A stretch of 64,000 bases of DNA from Burkholderia sp. Bp8992. GTDB lineage: Bacteria; Pseudomonadota; Gammaproteobacteria; Burkholderiales; Burkholderiaceae. Position numbers and translations under genes: made by a program. The notes below the pieces were generated by a model. That model had not been told where the DNA came from. It worked only from the letters and a program-made list of their open reading frames with translations, and did no database searches. Positions within the stretch are counted from its first letter, which is position 1. Each line of letters opens with the position of its first letter. Location of the stretch: NCBI RefSeq assembly GCF_003853705.1, contig NZ_QTQI01000010.1:124001-188000 (forward strand). Direction: 5' to 3'. Positions 8,068-17,271 of this stretch are shown here, piece after piece.

Positions 8068-8997
8068 TCACTTGCCGGCCGTCGCACCCGGCCAGACGAA
8101 GCCCGCTTCGCCGGGCCCCGGCGCCGCGCCGGGCGAACCGAACAACAGACTGCGCGGATTGCGGCCGAGTTCACCGGCCACGTCCTTCAATTGCCGCGAC
8201 GCATCGCCGACGCTGCCGGCCAGCGAATTGAAACGCGGCAGCGTGTCGTACTGCACGCGCGCGTTCAGGTCGTTCAGCGCGACGCCGACCTGCTCGGCGG
8301 CCGTGCCGGCCTTGTTCAGGTTCGACACGAGCGGCCCGTTCGGCTGCAGCAGCGTGTTCGCCGACGCCATCGCGCGGTTCACCTCGTGCATCGTTTCCGG
8401 CAGCGCGGTGACTGCCGGGCCGAGCTGCTTCGTCAGCGTTGCCGCGCCATCGGCCGCGTGCTGCAGGCTTTCGGCCGTCGCACGCAACTGCTCGCGCATC
8501 TCGGGCGACATCAGCGCGTTCGCGCTCTTGGCGGCCAGTTCGAGCTGCCGCAGCAGCACGTCGCCGCGCTCCTGGATCTGGTCGAACAGGCTCGGCCGCA
8601 TCGGGATCTGCGCGATCGCCTTCGGCGACGACGGCAGCGGCGCCAGGTCGCGCCCCGTATCCTCGAGCTGCACGAACGCGATGCCCGTCACGCCCTGGAA
8701 CCCGAGGCTGCCGTAGGTCGACTGCGTGATCGGCGCATCGTGATCGACGAGGATCCGGATCCGGATCTGGCCCGGATGCGTGCGATCGAAGCCGATCGAC
8801 TGCACCTTGCCGACGTCGAGGCCGCGAAAGCGCACGGCCGCGTCCGGGAACAGCCCCGTCACGTTGGTGCGCGCGAGCAGGTCGTACGGCACCCGCACGG
8901 TGCGGTCGACGTTGAACCAGAACACGGTGCCCGCGATCGCGAGCGTCAGCGCGATCGTGAACAGGCCGGCCCAGAACGCATGTGATTTGTTTTCCAT
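8068..8997 (-). CDS. MCE-domain protein of a lipid transport system (MlaD-like)
   Basis: A 309-residue protein anchored by one N-terminal TM helix (about residues 8-30), with a single MCE/MlaD domain (about 38-118, including FPDAAVRFRGLDVGKV and GVTGIAFVQLEDTG). A long helical C-terminal part (residues 140-290) probably forms the periplasmic tunnel or needle. In established systems MCE rings carry phospholipids between the inner and outer membranes. The ATG at 8997 gives MENKSHAFW, the typical cytoplasmic stub before the TM helix. It follows the ATPase gene by 17 bases. The direction of transport and the exact lipid are not known. Confidence 0.92.
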   Translation of the reverse strand: MENKSHAFWAGLFTIALTLAIAGTVFWFNVDRTVRVPYDLLARTNVTGLFPDAAVRFRGLDVGKVQSIGFDRTHPGQIRIRILVDHDAPITQSTYGSLGFQGVTGIAFVQLEDTGRDLAPLPSSPKAIAQIPMRPSLFDQIQERGDVLLRQLELAAKSANALMSPEMREQLRATAESLQHAADGAATLTKQLGPAVTALPETMHEVNRAMASANTLLQPNGPLVSNLNKAGTAAEQVGVALNDLNARVQYDTLPRFNSLAGSVGDASRQLKDVAGELGRNPRSLLFGSPGAAPGPGEAGFVWPGATAGK

Positions 8998-9014
8998 TCG
9001 CGGGTTCCTTGCTT

Positions 9015-9929
9015 CTACAGCTCGACGCTCGACAGCGCCGGTTCGAGGGCCGCCTTCGGCAGCTTCGCGCGCCGCTCGGGCGGCAGCGCCTGCAATGCGC
9101 GGCGCCCGCGCAGCCCCAGGAAATATTCGTGGATGAACGGATGGTCGACGTTCGCGGCCTCCTCGACCGGCGCGGCGACCAGCACCTTGCGGTCGGCCAG
9201 CACCGCGACGCGCGTCGACAGCGCGACCATCGTGTCGAGGTCGTGCGTCACCATCACGACGGTCAGCCCGAGCGTGCGGTGCAGCGTCGCGATCAGCTCG
9301 ACGAATTCGTCCGACGCCTGCGGATCGAGGCCGGCCGTCGGCTCGTCGAGGAACAGCAGCTCGGGCTCCAGCGCGATCGCGCGCGCGATGCCGACGCGTT
9401 TCACCATCCCGCCCGACAGCGCGGCCGGCATCTTCGACGCGTGCTTGCACGGCAGCCCGACCATCTCGAGCTTCAGCATCACGATGTCGTGCAGCAGGTC
9501 CGGCGGCACGCGGCCGAGCTCGCGCAGCGGCTGCGCGACGTTGTCGAACACCGTCATCGACGAGAACAGCGCGCCCTGCTGGAACAGCATCCCCGAACGC
9601 GTACGCATCATCCTCGCGCTCGCGTCGTCGATCGTCGCGGTATCTTCGCCGAACACCTTGATCGTGCCCGACGTCGGCCGCTCGAGGCCGAGGATCTGCC
9701 GCACGAGCGTCGTCTTGCCGGAGCCCGAGCCGCCGACGATCGACACGATCTCGCCGCGCCGCACGTCGAAGTCGAGCTTCTGGTGAATGATGTTGCGCCC
9801 GTAGCGCTTGGTCAGGTTGCGCACCTCGATCACGAGATCGCCGGCTCCGGCCTCCCCGGCCGGCCGCGTGCCGACCGACCCGGCGCCGACGGCCGCCGCG
9901 TGCGCGGTCGTTTCGTTCGATGCGTTCAT
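9015..9929 (-). CDS. ABC transporter ATP-binding protein (MlaF-like)
   Basis: A 304-residue ATPase that powers the MCE lipid transporter. After a variable N-terminus of about 30 residues come Walker A GGSGSGKTT (about 67-75), the Q-loop, an ABC signature LSGGM rather than LSGGQ (the M is typical of MlaF proteins), Walker B ELLFLDEPTAGLDP and the switch His in VMVTHD. The start codon overlaps the permease stop (ATGA). The C-terminal 40 residues may hold the MlaF tail that contacts the STAS partner. Strong family assignment; the transported lipid is inferred. Confidence 0.94.
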   Translation of the reverse strand: MNASNETTAHAAAVGAGSVGTRPAGEAGAGDLVIEVRNLTKRYGRNIIHQKLDFDVRRGEIVSIVGGSGSGKTTLVRQILGLERPTSGTIKVFGEDTATIDDASARMMRTRSGMLFQQGALFSSMTVFDNVAQPLRELGRVPPDLLHDIVMLKLEMVGLPCKHASKMPAALSGGMVKRVGIARAIALEPELLFLDEPTAGLDPQASDEFVELIATLHRTLGLTVVMVTHDLDTMVALSTRVAVLADRKVLVAAPVEEAANVDHPFIHEYFLGLRGRRALQALPPERRAKLPKAALEPALSSVEL

Positions 9930-11050
9930 CCGAGCCCCACGTTCTGGAACAGGATCGCGAACACCGCGTCGGCGAGGATCACGACCGTGATCGACGATAC
10001 GACCGAGGTGGTCGTGCCTTCACCGAGGCTCTGCGAGTTCGCCTTGATCCGGAAGCCGAAATGGCACGCGACCAGCGCGATCAGCATGCCGAACACGACG
10101 CCCTTGCCGACGCCGATGTACAGGTTCGCGATCGGCACGACGCCCGGCAGCGAGCGCACGAAATAGTTGACGTCGATCCCGAGCACGAGCTTCGCGGCGA
10201 GCGCGCCGCCCGTCAGCGCGATGATGTTGGTCCACATCACGAGCAGCGGCATGGCGATGCCGAGCGCGAGCACGCGCGGCAGGATCAGCCGCAGCCCGTG
10301 CGGGATGCCCATCACGCGCATCGCGTCGAGCTCCTCGGTCACGCGCATCACGCCGATCTGCGCGGTGATCGCCGAGCCCGAGCGGCCCGCGACGAGGATC
10401 GCCGACAGCACCGGGCCGAGCTCGCGGATCACCGACAGCCCGAGGATGTTCACGATGTAGCGGTTCGCGCCGAACATCTGCAGCTGTTGCGCGGACAGGT
10501 AGCTGAGCACGATGCCGATCAGGAACGCGACGAGCGCGGTGATCGGCAGCGCCTGCGCGCCCGCGCTGTAGATGTTCGCCGAGGTTTCCTTCCACGGCAT
10601 CGTCTTCGGGCGGCGCAGCACCGACAGCGCATCGAGGATCACGCGGCCGAACATCGCGATGCCGCCCTGCAGGTGTTCGCCGAACGCGAAGATCGCCAGG
10701 CCGAGCCGCGTGACGGGACCGAAGCGCACGACGCGTTCCGGCGCCTCGCGCTCGCTGTCGAGCCGCTCGATGCGCTCGAAGATCGTGCGCTGCGTGGCGC
10801 TCAGCGCGACGCCGGCCGGCAGCTTGCGGCCCCACACGCGCCACAGCGCCTGCCCGCCGACGTGGTCGAGCCGCTCGATGCCGGACAGATCCCATTCGCT
10901 CACGCGCCCGGTGGCGATGCTCGCGACGCGGCGTGCGACCGCGCCGCGATTGCGCGCGAGCGCGAGCGCGGTCCACTGGCCGTAGAGGCGCACCGTCTGG
11001 CCCTGGCCGCCGGCGTCGACCGACAGGCCGGGAGGAGTCTCGAAGTCCAA
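9926..11050 (-). CDS. MlaE-type permease with fused N-terminal STAS domain
   Basis: An inner-membrane permease of about 374 residues. The N-terminal 105 residues are a STAS (MlaB-like) domain with the DLSGIERLDHVGGQALW pattern. The rest is the MlaE/DUF140 permease, with Pro- and Gly-rich helices, YSAGAQALPI, ELGPVLSAILVAGR and ELDAMRVMGIPHG. In E. coli MlaB and MlaE are separate; here they are one chain. No ATG fits: the frame has only a TTG at 11050, about 27 bases after the predicted transcription start, and I use it with caution. It is the first gene of the operon; no mlaC or mlaA homologue follows. Confidence 0.86.
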   Translation of the reverse strand: MDFETPPGLSVDAGGQGQTVRLYGQWTALALARNRGAVARRVASIATGRVSEWDLSGIERLDHVGGQALWRVWGRKLPAGVALSATQRTIFERIERLDSEREAPERVVRFGPVTRLGLAIFAFGEHLQGGIAMFGRVILDALSVLRRPKTMPWKETSANIYSAGAQALPITALVAFLIGIVLSYLSAQQLQMFGANRYIVNILGLSVIRELGPVLSAILVAGRSGSAITAQIGVMRVTEELDAMRVMGIPHGLRLILPRVLALGIAMPLLVMWTNIIALTGGALAAKLVLGIDVNYFVRSLPGVVPIANLYIGVGKGVVFGMLIALVACHFGFRIKANSQSLGEGTTTSVVSSITVVILADAVFAILFQNVGLG

Positions 11051-11083
11051 GGGCAGGTTGTTTGCAAAAGGATGACAGCGGCC

Positions 11084-11089
11084 ATTGTA
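11084..11089 (-). promoter_or_regulatory. -10 element for the MCE transport operon
   Basis: TACAAT on the minus strand within CTACAATGG, a context seen before several genes in this window. It supports a start of the permease gene downstream of it (TTG 11050) and argues against the far longer open frame. No -35 recognised. Confidence 0.45.
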
Positions 11090-11359
11090 GCGAACCGCCC
11101 GGCGCCGCGACGTGAGGATTTCGGTGCGGGCGCGGGGCTCGGGGCGCGCAGCCGCGGGCGCCGGGCCGGGGAGGCTGGGCTGGGCCGGGCCTGCCCGCTG
11201 CCGCCCGCGTCGGCCCGCCGCCGACATCGCGACCTTTCATTCTTCCGTCACGTTTCCTTTCGATACTCTCACGCGCCGCACCTCAGGCCGTCGGCGCCCC
11301 GCGCCGCCATTCGTGCGTACCTCGCGTTTCATAAAACAGAACACCGAACAGGACAACCG

Positions 11360-13429
11360 ATGCGTTTCCCCCCGCTTTCCCGCCGGCACGTACCGGCCGC
11401 CGCCGCGCTCGCCAGCCTCGCCTTCGCCCTCGCCGGCTGCGGCGGCGACGACGTCACCGCCACGCAGCCGTCGCAGCCGCAGGCCCAGGCGCCCGTCGGC
11501 ACGACGGCCACGCTCGCGCTGCTGGAGACGACCGACCTGCACACCAACGTGCTGTCGTATGACTATTTCAAGCTCGCCGCCGACAATTCGCTCGGCTTCG
11601 AGCGCGTGTCGACGCTGATCGCGCAGGCGCGCAAGCAGTATCCGAACACGCTGCTGCTCGACAACGGCGACACGATCCAGGGCACCGCACTGTCGGACTA
11701 CCAGGCGCTCGTGAAGCCGGTCGGCTGCGACCAGACGCTCGCGATCTACAAGGTGATGAACGCCGCGAAGTTCGACGGCGGCGGGATCGGCAACCACGAA
11801 TTCAACTACGGGCTGCCGTACCTGTCGCAGGTGACCGGCAACACGTTCGAGATCGACGGCCTGCCGGCGCCGGCCCAGCAGAAGAAGTGCGCGGGCCCGA
11901 ACTTCCCGCAAGTGCTCGCGAACGTGATCAGCGCGAAGACCAACGCGCCGCTGTTCACGCCGTACACGATCCTGACCCGCACGGTGACGGCGACGACGCC
12001 GGACGGCAAGACCGTCAGCGCGCCCGTGAAGATCGGCATCATCGGCTTCACGCCGCCCGCGATCATGAACTGGGACAAGCGCTGGCTCGACGGCAAGGTC
12101 TACACGACGGGCCTGAAGGAAGCGGCCGAGAAGTACATTCCGGAAATGCGCGCGAAGGGCGCCGATCTCGTCGTCGCGATCTCGCACGGCGGCCTCGACA
12201 ATTCCGCGTACTCGCCGACGATGGAAAACGGCAGCTGGTGGCTGTCGAAGGTGAGCGGCATCGACGCGATGCTGATCGGCCACTCGCACCAGGTGTTCCC
12301 GGACGCGAACAGCACCGTGTCGCAGTTCAACCTGCCGGGCGTCGACAAGGTCAAGGGCACCGTCAACGGCGTGCCGACCGTAATGGCCAACTACTGGGGC
12401 AAGCACCTCGGCGTGATCAAGCTCGGCCTGAAGTTCGACGGCAAGACGTGGAGCGTCGACAAGTCGCAGACGACCGTCGAGGCGCGGCCGATCCAGAACG
12501 CCGACAAGAGCTATGTCGCGGTCGATCCGTCGGTGTCCGCCGCGATCGCGGCCGAACACCAGGCGACGATCGACTACGTGAAGACGCCGATCGGCTCGAC
12601 CGACTACCGGATGAACTCGTACTTCGCGGATGTCGGCGATCCGGGCGCGATCCAGATCGTCAACGAGGCGCAGGCCGACTACGTGAAGACCTACGTGCAG
12701 GCGAACCTGCCGCAGTACGCGTCGCTGCCGGTGCTGTCGGTCAGCGCGCCGTTCAAGAGCGGCTTCGGCGGCGGCACCGACTACACGGACGTCGCGCCGG
12801 GCGCGCTCGCGATCAACAACGCGGCCGACCTGTACCTGTACCCGAACACCGTGTACGCGGTGAAGGTGAGCGGCGCCGACGTGAAGAACTGGCTCGAGAC
12901 GGCCGCCAAGCGCTTCAACCGGATCGACCCGACCAAGGCGACCGTGCAGCCGCTCGTCAGCACGTTCCCCGGCTACAACTTCGACATGTTCACGTCGGCC
13001 GATCTCGCGTATGAAATCGACGTCACGCAGCCGCTCGGCAGCCGCATCAGGAACCTGACGTACAAGGGCGCGCCGATCGACCCGAACGCGCAGTTCATCG
13101 TCGCGACCAACAACTACCGCGCGAGCGGCGGCGGCAACTTCCCCGGCCTCGACGGCAGCAAGACGATCTTCGCGTCGCCCGACGCGAACCGCGACGTGCT
13201 GATCGCATTCATCAAGAAACGCGGCGCGATCACGCGCACGGCGGACGGCGCGCAGCGCAGCTGGCGCTTCACGAAGCTCGCGAGCTCGGTCGCGCACGTC
13301 CAGTTCGCGTCCGCGCCGAACCGTCTCGGCGACGCGGCGGCGGCCGGCCTGGCCGGCATCACGCAGGTCGCGGCCGACGACGGCTCGGGCAAGAACCTCG
13401 CCACCTACGAGATCGACCTGACCCAATGA
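11360..13429 (+). CDS. 5'-nucleotidase / 2',3'-cyclic-nucleotide 2'-phosphodiesterase (CpdB-like lipoprotein)
   Basis: A 689-residue exported metallophosphoesterase that scavenges extracellular nucleotides. The signal sequence ends in a lipobox (LAFALAGC, Cys27), so it is probably a lipoprotein, unlike soluble periplasmic E. coli CpdB. N-terminal metal-binding motifs: TTDLHTNV, DNGDTIQG, GNHEFNYG, SHGG and GHSHQVFP. The C-terminal 5'-nucleotidase domain (about residues 400-620) has the substrate-binding TNNYRASGGGNFPG segment. The start at 11360 is the ATG opening the signal peptide; the reading frame stays open far upstream by chance. Its stop overlaps the next start (ATGA). Confidence 0.9.
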   Translation: MRFPPLSRRHVPAAAALASLAFALAGCGGDDVTATQPSQPQAQAPVGTTATLALLETTDLHTNVLSYDYFKLAADNSLGFERVSTLIAQARKQYPNTLLLDNGDTIQGTALSDYQALVKPVGCDQTLAIYKVMNAAKFDGGGIGNHEFNYGLPYLSQVTGNTFEIDGLPAPAQQKKCAGPNFPQVLANVISAKTNAPLFTPYTILTRTVTATTPDGKTVSAPVKIGIIGFTPPAIMNWDKRWLDGKVYTTGLKEAAEKYIPEMRAKGADLVVAISHGGLDNSAYSPTMENGSWWLSKVSGIDAMLIGHSHQVFPDANSTVSQFNLPGVDKVKGTVNGVPTVMANYWGKHLGVIKLGLKFDGKTWSVDKSQTTVEARPIQNADKSYVAVDPSVSAAIAAEHQATIDYVKTPIGSTDYRMNSYFADVGDPGAIQIVNEAQADYVKTYVQANLPQYASLPVLSVSAPFKSGFGGGTDYTDVAPGALAINNAADLYLYPNTVYAVKVSGADVKNWLETAAKRFNRIDPTKATVQPLVSTFPGYNFDMFTSADLAYEIDVTQPLGSRIRNLTYKGAPIDPNAQFIVATNNYRASGGGNFPGLDGSKTIFASPDANRDVLIAFIKKRGAITRTADGAQRSWRFTKLASSVAHVQFASAPNRLGDAAAAGLAGITQVAADDGSGKNLATYEIDLTQ

Positions 13430-14283
13430 GACACGCGATGCAACCGATCCGGACGATGCGGCCGGCCGAAACCGGCCTCGCCGCTGCCGCGCGGCGCGTG
13501 CTGCGCGCGAAACTCCCGCCGGCCGCGCTGCTCGCGGCGGCGGCCGTGACCGTCGCCGCCGTCGTCGCGACGACCGGCCTGCGCGGCGCCGGCCCCGCGC
13601 CGAGCGCCGCGCAGCTCGACGAGTGGCAGGCGATGGTCACGCAGGCCACCGAGCCGCACGCGCTGGCGCAGTTGCGCACGCTCGCGCGCCGCGGCTCGGG
13701 CGCCGCGCAGGCGGCGCTCGGCATCGCGCTCGTCGATGCGCACGAACCGGGGCTGCGCGACGAAGGGCGCGGCTGGCTGGAAACGGCCGCGACGGCCGAC
13801 GGCAAGGCCGACGCGCCGGCCGCACGGCGCGCCCAGCTCGCGCTCGGCAAGGCGCTGCTGCTCGGCAGCAACGACATCCCGAAAGACTATGCACGCGCCC
13901 GCGCGCTGCTCGGCGCGGCGGCCGGACAGGGCGACCCGGCCGCCGCGTATTACCTCGGGCTGATCTATCGCAGCGGTTACGGCGTCGCCGCCGATCCCGT
14001 GCAGGCCGCGCACTGGTTCGAGGTCGCGTCGCAAGCCGACATCCCGGCCGCGGACTTCATGCTCGCGAACGCGTATCGCGACGGCAGCGGCGTGCCGCGC
14101 GACGACGCGCGCGCACTGGCGCTGTATCGCCGGGCCGCCGAGCACGAGCTGCCGGAGGCCGTGCAGACGCTCGCGATGGCCTATCGCAACGGCGAGCTCG
14201 GGCTCAAGCCCGACGCGGACGCGTTCCACGCGCAGTGGATCGAGACCGCGCACGCGCTGAAGCATCCGGTCGTCGCGCCGTGA
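13426..14283 (+). CDS. Sel1-repeat protein with N-terminal membrane anchor
   Basis: A 285-residue protein with a TM segment at about residues 32-52 and a periplasmic part of four or five Sel1-like (TPR-related) repeats, e.g. GLIYRSGYGVAADPVQAAHW and NAYRDGSGVPRDDARALALY. Sel1 repeats mediate protein contacts, often in envelope complexes; no partner is visible. The start overlaps the nucleotidase stop (ATGA), so it is translationally coupled; an ATG at 13438 is an alternative. Confidence 0.85.
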   Translation: MRHAMQPIRTMRPAETGLAAAARRVLRAKLPPAALLAAAAVTVAAVVATTGLRGAGPAPSAAQLDEWQAMVTQATEPHALAQLRTLARRGSGAAQAALGIALVDAHEPGLRDEGRGWLETAATADGKADAPAARRAQLALGKALLLGSNDIPKDYARARALLGAAAGQGDPAAAYYLGLIYRSGYGVAADPVQAAHWFEVASQADIPAADFMLANAYRDGSGVPRDDARALALYRRAAEHELPEAVQTLAMAYRNGELGLKPDADAFHAQWIETAHALKHPVVAP

Positions 14284-14485
14284 CGGCCGTTCGGCCGGGA
14301 CGCGCGCGAGCGTGACCTGGCCGGACAGCCGTGGTTGCGACACGCACCACGCGCGCCTCGACCCCGCGCATCGATCGTCCGGAAACGGCATCGATCGCGG
14401 GGCGTCGATTCGAACGCGCCCGCCGATGCGCGCGCGGCAATGCCTTAACATGCAGCCTCACAACAAAACCTGAGAGAACTGCATC

Positions 14486-15028
14486 ATGTCCAATCGCCTG
14501 TCGCGGCTTCGCGCCGTCCTCGGCGTGGCCGTCATTTCGGTCACGGCCGCCCCGCTCGCCGCACTCGCCGCACCGCCCGCCCACTACGACATCTTCAACG
14601 CCGCGCTCTGCAAACCGCCGTTCGCGTCGGACCTGATGGACTCGATCTACAACACCGCGAAGGCGGCCGATCCGAAGCCGGACCAGTCGATGCTGGGCGC
14701 CGCGGTCTATCGCCTGCCCGAGCCGATCCGCCGCGACGGCTTCACGACGCAGCACGTGGTGTTCGTCAGTACCGGCATCGGCGTGCTCGTCGACGGCGAA
14801 GTCGCCAGCCAGCTCGCCGAGCGCTACCAGCTCACACGCGAGAAGGGCCACATGCTGGGCGCGTCGTCCGTCGGCTATTCGCGCCGGCTGACCGTCCGCG
14901 GCCCGGGCGGCGCGCTGATCCTCGTATCGGCCCGCCAGGGCCCGGCGCTGAAGGGCAAGACGCTGCTGGCCTGCGAAATGACGTCCGAAGAGGACATCAA
15001 GGCGCTGGAGGGGATGGAGCAGCATTAA
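14486..15028 (+). CDS. Exported protein of unknown function
   Basis: A 180-residue protein with a clear signal peptide (about residues 1-29, cleavage after LAALAA). The mature part has two Cys, one near each end (about 42 and 164), that may form a disulfide, and mixed alpha/beta composition. I do not recognise the family. GAGAG lies at a good distance before the ATG. It stands alone between the Sel1 gene and birA. Its codon use matches the neighbours. Confidence 0.75.
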   Translation: MSNRLSRLRAVLGVAVISVTAAPLAALAAPPAHYDIFNAALCKPPFASDLMDSIYNTAKAADPKPDQSMLGAAVYRLPEPIRRDGFTTQHVVFVSTGIGVLVDGEVASQLAERYQLTREKGHMLGASSVGYSRRLTVRGPGGALILVSARQGPALKGKTLLACEMTSEEDIKALEGMEQH

Positions 15029-15099
15029 GCCGCGGGGCGGCGGGCCGCCGCCCCGCAGGTTGCGCGCGCCGTCCGGCGCGCGCCAACGCCCCCTGTCGC

Positions 15100-15105
15100 T
15101 ACAAT
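15100..15105 (+). promoter_or_regulatory. -10 element for birA; possible leaderless start
   Basis: TACAAT ends eight bases before the birA ATG and no Shine-Dalgarno lies between. A transcript starting the usual 6-8 bases after the -10 would begin at or next to the start codon, suggesting a leaderless or nearly leaderless mRNA. Confidence 0.45.
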
Positions 15106-15112
15106 AGGCGCC

Positions 15113-16033
15113 ATGAACGCCCCCACCTCCTCCGACACGCCCGAATCCGGCGACGCGCACATCGCGCGCAACCGGCTCGAGGCCCATCTGGACGCCGCGC
15201 CGCGCGCGTGGCCGCTCGACATCGTCGCCGCCACCGGCTCGACCAACGCCGACGTCGCGACGCGGCTCAAGGCGCTGCCGCGCAACGCAAAGGCTCTGCC
15301 CGCACCGCTCGTGCGCGTCGCATTCGAGCAGACGGCCGGCCGCGGCCGGCAAGGCCGCCCGTGGTTCGCACAGCCCGGCAATGCGCTGCTGTGTTCGGTC
15401 GGCTGCATCGTGCCGCGCCCCGTCGACGCGCTCGGCGGCCTCAGCATCGCGATCGGCGTCGCGCTCGCCGAAGGGCTGGCCGCGCTGCCGCTCGACGCCG
15501 GCTCGCGCGTCGCGCTCAAATGGCCGAACGACCTGCTGCTGACGACCACCGGCGACGGCGCGCCGCGCATCATCGGCAAGCTCGCCGGGATCCTGATCGA
15601 AACCGTCTGGACCACCGCCGACGCCACCGCCGTCGTGATCGGCTTCGGCATCAACGTGCGCGGCGCGGACGCCGTCGCCGCGCAGGTCGATGCGCTGCGT
15701 GCGCGCGAAGCGACGCTCGCGAGCGGGCTGCCGCCGGCCGCGCTGTCGATCGCGTGCGCATCGGCCAACCTCACCGACACGCTCGCCGCATCGCTGAACG
15801 CGCTCACGCCCGCACTCGCGCAGTTCGGCACCGACGGCCTCGCGCCGTTCCTGCCGCGCTGGCATGCGCTGCACGCGTACGCGGGCCGCGAAGTCGTGCT
15901 GCTCGAACAGGGCGTCGAACGCGCACGCGGCATCGCAACGGGCATCGATGCGACCGGGCAGTTGCTGCTCGACACACCGAGCGGCATGCAGACGATCGCG
16001 GCCGGCGACGTGTCGCTGCGCGAAGCGCAATGA
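15113..16033 (+). CDS. birA: Biotin-[acetyl-CoA-carboxylase] ligase, monofunctional
   Basis: Attaches biotin, via biotinyl-AMP, to the carrier lysine of acetyl-CoA carboxylase. In this 306-residue protein the ATP/biotin loop GRGRQGRPW is at residues 76-84 and KWPNDLL around 136. The loop lies about 40 residues earlier than in E. coli BirA (115-120), so the N-terminal helix-turn-helix is missing: a group I ligase that cannot repress the bio operon. The residues before STNADVA (43-49) are poorly conserved. The stop overlaps the coaX start. A -10 element lies immediately upstream. Confidence 0.93.
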   Translation: MNAPTSSDTPESGDAHIARNRLEAHLDAAPRAWPLDIVAATGSTNADVATRLKALPRNAKALPAPLVRVAFEQTAGRGRQGRPWFAQPGNALLCSVGCIVPRPVDALGGLSIAIGVALAEGLAALPLDAGSRVALKWPNDLLLTTTGDGAPRIIGKLAGILIETVWTTADATAVVIGFGINVRGADAVAAQVDALRAREATLASGLPPAALSIACASANLTDTLAASLNALTPALAQFGTDGLAPFLPRWHALHAYAGREVVLLEQGVERARGIATGIDATGQLLLDTPSGMQTIAAGDVSLREAQ

Positions 16034-16815
16034 GCGAGCCGCACCTGCTGATCGACGCCGGCAACAGCCGGATCAAGTGGGCGCTCGCCGACGCGCAGCG
16101 CACGCTCGTCGAGACGGGCGCGTTCGGCCACACGCGCGACGGCGGCGCCGACCCCGACTGGTCGCACCTGCCGCAGCCGCGCGGCGCCTGGATCTCGAAC
16201 GTCGCGGGCGCCGACGTGGCCGCACGGCTCGACGCGCTGCTCGACGCGCGCTGGCCGGGCCTGCCGCGCACGACGATCCGCTCGCGGCCCGTGCAATGCG
16301 GCGTGACGAACGGCTATACGACGCCGGGACAGCTCGGCAGCGACCGCTGGGCCGGCCTGATCGGCGCACACGCGGCGTTTCCGGGCGAGCATCTGCTGAT
16401 CGCGACGTTCGGCACCGCGACGACGCTCGAGGCGCTGCGCGCAGACGGCCGCTTCACGGGCGGGCTGATCGCACCGGGCTGGGCGCTGATGATGCGCGCG
16501 CTCGGCACGCACACCGCGCAGTTGCCGACGCTGACCACCGACATCGCGAGCGGCCTGCTCGCGGGCGCGCAGGCCGACCCGTTCCAGGTCGACACGCCGC
16601 GCTCGCTGTCGGCCGGCTGCCTGTATGCGCAGGCCGGACTGATCGAACGCGCATGGCGCGACCTTGCCGAAGCGTGGCAGGCACCCGTGCGGCTCGTGCT
16701 GGCCGGCGGCGCGGCGGACGACGTCGCGCGTGCGCTGACGGTCCCGCATACGCGGCACGATGGGCTGATCCTGTCCGGGCTCGCGCTGATTGCGGCGGAA
16801 GCCGCGCAGGATTGA
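16030..16815 (+). CDS. coaX: Type III pantothenate kinase
   Basis: Phosphorylates pantothenate in the first step of coenzyme A synthesis, with monovalent cation and little feedback inhibition. The 261-residue product has the acetate/sugar-kinase (ASKHA) fold of CoaX: phosphate loop [14 protein letters not shown] (6-19), substrate segment [12 protein letters not shown] near 98-109, [12 protein letters not shown] with the second nucleotide-binding loop, GGLIAPGW, and LAGGAAD near the C-terminus. Members in Bordetella and Burkholderia are also called Baf. It overlaps birA by four bases (ATGA), the usual arrangement in beta-proteobacteria. Confidence 0.95.
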   Translation: MSEPHLLIDAGNSRIKWALADAQRTLVETGAFGHTRDGGADPDWSHLPQPRGAWISNVAGADVAARLDALLDARWPGLPRTTIRSRPVQCGVTNGYTTPGQLGSDRWAGLIGAHAAFPGEHLLIATFGTATTLEALRADGRFTGGLIAPGWALMMRALGTHTAQLPTLTTDIASGLLAGAQADPFQVDTPRSLSAGCLYAQAGLIERAWRDLAEAWQAPVRLVLAGGAADDVARALTVPHTRHDGLILSGLALIAAEAAQD

Positions 16816-16940
16816 CGAAAAAGACGCCGGCATCGCACCGGTGCTCGGCGACGCGGGTCCGGACGGACACGCGGCATGCTGACGAAGCAGTGCGCGCGGG
16901 GCGGCGGCAACCGCCCGCGCAATCGATCGGCGGAAGCCAT

Positions 16941-16965
16941 GAAAAAGCCGGCCATGCGGCCGGCT
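16941..16965 (-). terminator. Intrinsic terminator reading leftward
   Basis: A perfect 8-bp stem (AGCCGGCC / GGCCGGCT) with a 4-base loop, followed on the minus strand by five T. It would end the transcript of the heptose adenylyltransferase gene (17272-17757) after it has run antisense through the small gene at 17013-17255. On the plus strand there is no T tract. Confidence 0.6.
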
Positions 16966-17012
16966 CGACTGAATGACGTGAACGACGTCGATGACGACAA
17001 GGAGTTTCGACG

Positions 17013-17255
17013 ATGCTGCGCTGGCTGATCGCTGTTCTCTTTCTCGCCAACATGCTCGCGTTCGTGGTGGCGCGCGGCGTGTTCGGGCCGCTGCCGTCGG
17101 CCGGCCCGCGCGAACCCGGCGTGCTGTTGCGGCAGGTACGGCCCGATGCGCTGCACGTGACGCCGCTCGCGCAGGCGACCGACCAGCCCGTCATCGGCGG
17201 CCCGATCGCGCCGCCGGCCGTCACGACTGCACCGCTCGCGGCGTCCGCGCCCTGA
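17013..17255 (+). CDS. Small membrane protein, possibly a shortened SPOR-type protein
   Basis: An 80-residue protein with one N-terminal TM helix (residues 2-22) and a Pro/Ala-rich tail. It has an excellent AAGGAG ribosome site eight bases before the ATG, so it is a real gene. From memory of other beta-proteobacteria, the gene after coaX is often a larger protein that starts similarly (MLRWL...) and ends in a SPOR domain. Here translation stops before any such domain, so it may be a truncated remnant or a minimal version. It is convergent with the heptose enzyme gene, 16 bases apart. Confidence 0.65.
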   Translation: MLRWLIAVLFLANMLAFVVARGVFGPLPSAGPREPGVLLRQVRPDALHVTPLAQATDQPVIGGPIAPPAVTTAPLAASAP

Positions 17256-17271
17256 CGGCGCCGGTCCGCGC

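Noticed and set aside
16941-17255. An integron attC (59-base) element around the small gene after coaX
   Set aside because: The inverted repeat there is a simple terminator and no integron core sites or integrase are present.
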